In this document: positions 59,402 through 64,000 of the stretch, in pieces
How the letters are laid out: each line of letters starts with the position of its first letter
Numbering within the stretch: position 1 is the first letter of the stretch
Source: Haloflavibacter putidus
Lineage (GTDB): Bacteria; Bacteroidota; Bacteroidia; Flavobacteriales; Flavobacteriaceae
Length of the DNA stretch: 64,000 nt
NCBI RefSeq assembly: GCF_006546625.1
Contig: NZ_VIAR01000008.1
Coordinates: forward strand, 62,001 to 126,000
Reading direction: 5' to 3'
The notes under the pieces: generated by a model
The model's database searches: none
Seen by the model: the letters and a program-made list of their open reading frames with translations, nothing else
What the model was told of the DNA's origin: nothing
Program-made: the position numbers and the translations under genes

Positions 59402-60715
59402 TTGGATCCAGAACCGGTCAGTTTTATACTATTTAATGTTCTGCAAGCACAAGATATTTTCGGGCTTGTTTTGCTTTTGTTGTTATTGGTTTGCTCTGCG
59501 CTTATTTCAGGTTCAGAAGTGGCTTTGTTTTCTTTAAAACCAACAGACTTTGAAGTAGAGAGCGGAGAACTTTCTGCAAAACAACAAATTCTTGTCCGTC
59601 TACTTGATAGGCCCAAAAAGCTTTTGGCCACTATTTTGGTAACCAACAATTTTGTAAATATTGCCTTGGTTTTATTGTTTGATTCGTTGGGCGATGTAGT
59701 TTTAGGCGATTTAAACATAATTTGGTATGGCATAAACCTTCAATTTATTATAGAGGTGGTAGTTATTACCTTTTTAATTTTACTGTTTGGCGAGATTTTA
59801 CCCAAAATATATGCAAGCAGAAATCGTGTGGCGTTTTCTAACTTTATGGCGTATCCGTTGGGATTTTTAGATAAATTTTTTGCGGTCTTTAGTCTTCCTA
59901 TGCGGCATGTAACGGTTTTAATACACAGGCGTTTGGGTAAACAAAAATCTAATTTTAGCGTAGATCAACTTTCACAAGCTTTAGAACTAACCAGCGAGGA
60001 AGACACAACGCAAGAAGAGCAAAAGATTCTTAAGGGTATTGTTTCCTTCGGTAATACCGAAACCAAACAAGTTATGTGTCCGCGTATGGATGTTTTTGCC
60101 ATTTCTATAGAAGAAAATTTTTCTAAAGTAGTAAAAGAAATTGTAGAAAATGGTTTTTCTAGAATACCGGTTTACGAAGAAAATTTAGATACCATAAAGG
60201 GAATTCTATACATTAAAGATTTGTTGCCATATTTGGATAAAACAGATTTTGAATGGCAAAAACTGTTACGAGAGCCTTACTTTGTGCCGGAAAATAAAAA
60301 GTTAGACGATCTTTTAAACGATTTTAAACTAAAGAAAAACCACTTGGCTATTGTGGTAGACGAATACGGCGGTACCAGTGGTCTTATAAGTTTAGAAGAT
60401 ATTATAGAAGAAATTGTTGGCGATATAAGCGATGAGTTTGACGACGAAGATTTAATTTTTTCGCAGTTAGACGAAAAGAACTTTGTTTTTGAAGGGAAGA
60501 CCTCTTTAAAAGACTTTTATAGAGTAATAGATTTAGAGGACCCAAGTTTGTTTGAGGAAAATAAAGGAGAAGCAGAAACCATTGCCGGTTTACTATTAGA
60601 AATTTCCGGAGGTTTTCCGAAAAGAAACGAGAGTATAATTTTTGAAAATTATACCTTTGTTATAGAAGCTATAGACAATAAACGTATTAAGCAGATTAAA
60701 GTTTCTATAAAGTAA
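59402..60715 (+). CDS. gldE: Gliding motility-associated protein GldE (CorC/HlyC-type transporter fold)
   Basis: The 437-residue protein has an N-terminal DUF21 membrane domain (about 15-190, four helices, LISGSEVALFSLKPTDFE), a pair of CBS domains (about 205-330, MCPRMDVFAI, GFSRIPVYEENLDTIKGILYIKDL) and a C-terminal CorC_HlyC domain. The start is TTG at 59402, 18 bp after ssb. The one-base boundary with gldD and the family position identify it as GldE, which supports GldD in T9SS-based gliding in F. johnsoniae. Confidence 0.94.
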   Translation: MDPEPVSFILFNVLQAQDIFGLVLLLLLLVCSALISGSEVALFSLKPTDFEVESGELSAKQQILVRLLDRPKKLLATILVTNNFVNIALVLLFDSLGDVVLGDLNIIWYGINLQFIIEVVVITFLILLFGEILPKIYASRNRVAFSNFMAYPLGFLDKFFAVFSLPMRHVTVLIHRRLGKQKSNFSVDQLSQALELTSEEDTTQEEQKILKGIVSFGNTETKQVMCPRMDVFAISIEENFSKVVKEIVENGFSRIPVYEENLDTIKGILYIKDLLPYLDKTDFEWQKLLREPYFVPENKKLDDLLNDFKLKKNHLAIVVDEYGGTSGLISLEDIIEEIVGDISDEFDDEDLIFSQLDEKNFVFEGKTSLKDFYRVIDLEDPSLFEENKGEAETIAGLLLEISGGFPKRNESIIFENYTFVIEAIDNKRIKQIKVSIK

Positions 60716-61279
60716 ATGCGATACACTCTACTTATTCTTATTATTTTACTCTCTTGTAATGCTTGCCAAGACAATGTGCAACCTAAACCAAAGGCATATT
60801 TGGCATTAGAATATCCTACACCAAAATACACCAAGCTAAAAACCAACTGTCCTTACGTTTTTGAAGTTAATACTCTAAGCAAGATAAAAACTTCAAGAAC
60901 GGGAAATCCTTGCTGGTTAAACATAGAATACCCGCAAATGAAAGGTACTATTTTTATAACTTATCGTCGTATAAACAATAATTTGCGAAGCCTTTTAATA
61001 GACGCGCAAAAACTACCATTAGAACACACGAGTAAAGCAGACGAAATAGAAGTAGATACCTACACCAACGAGAAGCATAATGTTTTTGGTAATTTTTATG
61101 AAGTAAAAGGTAACGCAGCCTCACAAGCACAATTTTATGTTACAGATAGTACCAAAAATTTTATTACCGGCTCTATTTACTTTGATGCCCGCCCCAATTT
61201 TGACTCTATAATTCCGGCCGCCAATTATCTAAAAGAAGATATAAGGCATTTAATGGAGAGCGTGCGCTGGAAAGAATAA
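60716..61279 (+). CDS. gldD: Gliding motility lipoprotein GldD
   Basis: The 187-residue protein has a lipoprotein signal (LLILIILLSCNAC) and the GldD core: YLALEYPTPKYTKLKTNCPYVFEVN, CWLNIEYPQMKGTIFITYR, and the C-terminal YLKEDIRHLMESVRWKE. It starts directly after the gldE stop. GldD is needed for gliding and for T9SS activity in F. johnsoniae, which predicts surface gliding here. Confidence 0.95.
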   Translation: MRYTLLILIILLSCNACQDNVQPKPKAYLALEYPTPKYTKLKTNCPYVFEVNTLSKIKTSRTGNPCWLNIEYPQMKGTIFITYRRINNNLRSLLIDAQKLPLEHTSKADEIEVDTYTNEKHNVFGNFYEVKGNAASQAQFYVTDSTKNFITGSIYFDARPNFDSIIPAANYLKEDIRHLMESVRWKE

Positions 61280-61353
61280 GCTTTTATTCTTGGTGCATTC
61301 AAAAATTTAACCGCATTTTTGCAGCTTTTTAGGAATTTAAAGCATTAAAACTT

Positions 61354-62268
61354 TTGGGAAGACAACAGCTAAAATGGTTTTATTTAATTGCACTGGCTCT
61401 GGTTTGGGGCAGTTCTTTTATTTTGATTAAAAAAGGATTGGTTGGTCTTACCCCAATACAATTAGGTGCTTTAAGAGTTTGTTTTGCTTCCGTATTTATA
61501 TTTTTAATAGGTGCTAAGAGCATTAAGAAAATCAAAAAAGAACACTGGCGGTATATTGCTTTATCCGGGTTTCTAGGTACATTTTTTCCTGCTTTTCTGT
61601 TCGCTTTTGCGGAAACTAAAGTAGATAGCGGCATAGTTTCTATCTTAAATTCTACTGTGCCAATTTTAGCCTTAATAATAGGAGCTTTAGTCTTTAAAAT
61701 TAAAGCCACTAGTAACCAAATACTGGGAGTGGTTGTAGGATTGTTAGGTTCTATATTTTTAGTGGGAACAGAGGCCGTTTCTATTGGAAAAACAAATTTT
61801 ATTTATGCTTTTCTTCCGCTTATTGCAACGGTTATGTATGCTTTTAATGTGCATATTATTAAACGTTTTTTGCAAGAGGTATCAGCACTTAGTATAACCT
61901 TGGGCTTTTTTATTGTATTATTCCCTTTTGCTTTAGGAGTATTATTCTTCACAGGGTTTTTTAATGAACAAGTTTTGACGAATCCAAAAGTACAAACCTC
62001 AATTTTTTATATTGCAATATTGGCCGTTTTTGGTACCGGTATTGCTAAAATAATCTTTAATAGATTGGTGCAATTGTCTACGCCTCTTTTTACAACTTCT
62101 GTAACCTATCTAATTCCTGTAATTGCTTTAATGTGGGGTTTGTTAGATGGAGAGAAATTTAGTTTTATGCAACTTTTGTCTGGTTTGTTTATTCTTATTG
62201 GGGTGTATTTGGCCAATAAAAAAACCGGCACAAAGGCCGGTTTAGATAAAAAATTTAGCAAAAGCTGA
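61354..62268 (+). CDS. EamA/DMT-family transporter
   Basis: The 304-residue protein has ten membrane helices in two EamA repeats (about 5-140 and 150-290), with opening YLIALALVWGSSFILIKKGL and a matching second-half pattern ending LIGVYLANKK. The family exports metabolites such as amino acids or their analogues. The start is TTG at 61354. The gene ends next to the converging M16 peptidase stop. Confidence 0.9.
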   Translation: MGRQQLKWFYLIALALVWGSSFILIKKGLVGLTPIQLGALRVCFASVFIFLIGAKSIKKIKKEHWRYIALSGFLGTFFPAFLFAFAETKVDSGIVSILNSTVPILALIIGALVFKIKATSNQILGVVVGLLGSIFLVGTEAVSIGKTNFIYAFLPLIATVMYAFNVHIIKRFLQEVSALSITLGFFIVLFPFALGVLFFTGFFNEQVLTNPKVQTSIFYIAILAVFGTGIAKIIFNRLVQLSTPLFTTSVTYLIPVIALMWGLLDGEKFSFMQLLSGLFILIGVYLANKKTGTKAGLDKKFSKS

Positions 62269-64000
62269 TTATTCAAAATCTTCTGCTGTTAGGTTTTGAT
62301 TTACCTTTACTTCGTCTACTTTCATTTCTACACTTTGTGGACCAAAACTTAAGCTTAGACTGTGTGGTATCTTTACGCCGCTCACAGCTTTATAATTACT
62401 CAATTGTGTAGTATTGGTCATTGTTTGTCCAGCTTGTGAAATAGTTGTTACTTCTTGCACTTTTAAACCGGTATTGGTGTCGTAATAGGCTTTGGTATCT
62501 TCAGCTTCTTGCACTACGTAGGCATCATTGCCATCTACACTTTCTATACCTATTAATTTAGCATCTGGGTTTGCTTTTAACTCTGCAAACAAGCCTGCAC
62601 TTTCTTTGGTTTCAGTAATATCTTCTTCTGTATACTGCATTTTTTGGCCTTGTACAGAGCGGTAACCGCTTTTGCCATTAAAAACATTTTTATTTAAAAC
62701 CATACCGTTCATGGTGGTTTCTTCTTTAATTTTACCATCTGCAGTTTCTACACGTATAAACTTAATTGGATTTCCTTGTACAGAAGCGCTTCCTTTTATA
62801 CTAATATTATTAATGTCTTTTACTGCTTTTTCGCCACCTATAGCTTTTATATAAGCATCGTAAACATCTGTTACGCTCATGCCTTCCGGTACTTCTTTAT
62901 TGTACTCCGGCTTTTCTATGGGATTGGCGTGTTTGTCGTAATAACGTACCGGTATTTTCTTGCCGTTTAATTTGATGTTCTCTAAGTTTTCGGCAACTTC
63001 ACTTCCTTTTCCAACTACCACAAGTTGCATATTATCTGTTTTGTAGTACTTATTGGCTACACGCAAAATATCTTCTGGCGTTACAGCATTTATTTTCTTT
63101 AAAAATTGCTTGTAAAAGTCTTTTGATAAATCACGAGTTTCAATATTTACTGCATAATCTGCAATTGTACCCGGATTCTCTAGACGTAAAACAAAATCTC
63201 CTGCAAATTTGTTTTTTGCATTATTTAGAGCTTCAAAAGAAACTTTTTCAGATTTTATTTTATTTATTTCTTTTAAAGACTCTACAATAGCGCTATCACT
63301 TACCGCATTACGTACGCTGGTTGCTACTACAAATCTACTTGCGTACTTATCTGCTCCTGTGCTTGATCTAACGCCGTAAGTATAACCGTTGGCTTCTCTT
63401 AAATTCATGTTTAAGTAACTGCCAAAACTACCTCCTAAGATTTGATTGGCAACCAAAACAGGAAAATAGTCTTCGTCTTTCATTTGCAAATCAATAGTAT
63501 TTTGCAAACGCAATACACTTTGTACGGCATTTGGTAAATCTATAAAATTAACTTGCGTATACTGGGCTTCTTGAACCTTTGGCAAGCTAATATTTGGTGG
63601 CGTGCCGGCAGACCAACTGCCAAAATGTTTGCGTGCTAATTTTTTAACATCTGCCACATCTACATCTCCAACTACTACCAAATAGGCGTTTTTTGGCGAA
63701 ATGTAGTTTTGGTAGTACGTTTTTACATCGTTTAGCTTAATGTTATTAACAGACTCTTCTGAGGCAAATTCCCCGTAAGGGTGATTTTTACCATAAGCTA
63801 AAGCGGCACTAGCATTACTTGCAATAAATGCTGCACTTTTTTGACCGGATTTTAAACCTTCTAATATGATATCTCTCTGGTCTTCAAATTCTTCTTGTGT
63901 AAATTTAGGATGCAACAAACCTTCTGCCATTAAACCTAAAACTTCTGGAAAGAATTTAGATAAAGATCTAGCCGAAGCACTTTCTGCACCGTAAGAAACA
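62269..64000 (-). CDS. M16 family metallopeptidase with C-terminal lipoprotein-sorting-like domain (5' end outside window)
   Basis: The reading frame is open to the window edge and about 577 residues are visible. The N-terminal zinc-site half (HxxEH) is outside. What remains has the end of the first M16 lobe (KFFPEVLGLMAEGLLHPKF), a second lobe with SLPKVQEAQYTQVNF, GGSFGSYLNMNLREANGYTYGVRS and a helical region. From about residue 370 of the visible part there is an extra domain (GEKAVKDINNISIKGSASVQG...HSLSLSFGPQSVEMKVDEVKVNQ), a beta-rich fold like LolA/outer-membrane lipoprotein-sorting proteins. These are periplasmic peptide-degrading enzymes, often paired with a second M16 gene. Confidence 0.87.
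   Translation of the reverse strand, partial: VSYGAESASARSLSKFFPEVLGLMAEGLLHPKFTQEEFEDQRDIILEGLKSGQKSAAFIASNASAALAYGKNHPYGEFASEESVNNIKLNDVKTYYQNYISPKNAYLVVVGDVDVADVKKLARKHFGSWSAGTPPNISLPKVQEAQYTQVNFIDLPNAVQSVLRLQNTIDLQMKDEDYFPVLVANQILGGSFGSYLNMNLREANGYTYGVRSSTGADKYASRFVVATSVRNAVSDSAIVESLKEINKIKSEKVSFEALNNAKNKFAGDFVLRLENPGTIADYAVNIETRDLSKDFYKQFLKKINAVTPEDILRVANKYYKTDNMQLVVVGKGSEVAENLENIKLNGKKIPVRYYDKHANPIEKPEYNKEVPEGMSVTDVYDAYIKAIGGEKAVKDINNISIKGSASVQGNPIKFIRVETADGKIKEETTMNGMVLNKNVFNGKSGYRSVQGQKMQYTEEDITETKESAGLFAELKANPDAKLIGIESVDGNDAYVVQEAEDTKAYYDTNTGLKVQEVTTISQAGQTMTNTTQLSNYKAVSGVKIPHSLSLSFGPQSVEMKVDEVKVNQNLTAEDFE

Noticed and set aside
1-64000. tRNA, rRNA, CRISPR, transposase or prophage genes
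   Set aside because: No cloverleaf, ribosomal RNA, spaced direct-repeat array, transposase or phage structural gene was recognised in the sequence.

Overview
This window reads as chromosomal core DNA of a gliding, probably marine member of the family Flavobacteriaceae (Bacteroidota). The evidence is low GC (by eye about 35-40%); the gliding genes gldE and gldD next to ssb and mutY; a secreted protein with a type IX (Por) C-terminal sorting domain; a class II HMG-CoA reductase beside a GHMP kinase (mevalonate route); Bacteroidota-restricted families (DUF4271, DUF4296, DUF3098, DUF2490, DUF3127); almost no Shine-Dalgarno sequences; and several upstream boxes matching the Bacteroidota -7 promoter consensus TAnnTTTG. 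I saw no rRNA, tRNA, CRISPR array, transposase gene or prophage.

Layout. 1-2.9 kb: tail of a PPIase, then the mevalonate pair. 3.0-9.9 kb: a peptide-utilisation cluster (DPP IV-type peptidase, two POT peptide transporters, an exported thioredoxin). 9.9-14.7 kb, minus strand: ComEC, an NlpC/P60 lipoprotein, LpxB, a small membrane protein and SurE. 15-18.6 kb: C-terminal processing protease, lone OppC-like permease, HIT protein. 18.7-24.1 kb: histidine kinase, flavin reductase, DUF3127, Aat, DUF2490, Tag, thioredoxin-like protein. 24.2-26.9 kb, minus strand: truB, uppP, DUF3098, ftsX. 27.3-30.6 kb: leuS carrying an inserted endonuclease cassette. 30.7-35.0 kb: YugP-type metallopeptidase, saccharopine dehydrogenase, DUF423, pckA. 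35.1-41.5 kb: hemD, DUF4271, polyprenol-phosphate glycosyltransferase, dihydroorotase, DUF4296, SDR, tyrS. 41.6-47.6 kb: LuxE-like protein, T9SS cargo protein, two-component system, MurG-like glycosyltransferase. 47.9-52.5 kb: trmB, LysE, alkyltransferase-like protein, then an Fe-S module (Mrp, NifU, ferredoxin reductase, ferredoxin). 52.8-57.7 kb: two JmjC/cupin proteins, recX, a small membrane protein, RNase G, a 29-residue basic peptide gene and HU. 57.8-64.0 kb: mutY, ssb, gldE, gldD, an EamA transporter and an M16 peptidase cut by the window end.

The most unusual feature is in leuS. A 444-bp cassette encoding a DUF559 (Vsr-like, PD-(D/E)XK) endonuclease domain lies in frame within a loop of the LeuRS editing domain. 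Each end carries a perfect 8-bp stem/3-nt loop hairpin, the outer edges share an inverted CATCCCC/GGGGATG, and the whole is bracketed by a TGCCTC direct repeat. Removing one repeat plus the cassette (450 bp, 150 codons) restores a continuous Ser/Thr/Asn-rich linker. This looks like a mobile endonuclease element that inserted into an essential gene without breaking the frame and is translated as part of the enzyme. A second window-wide signal is the 10-mer CTTTACGGAA, found 17 times on either strand, both inside genes and between them, where base composition alone predicts about one or fewer.
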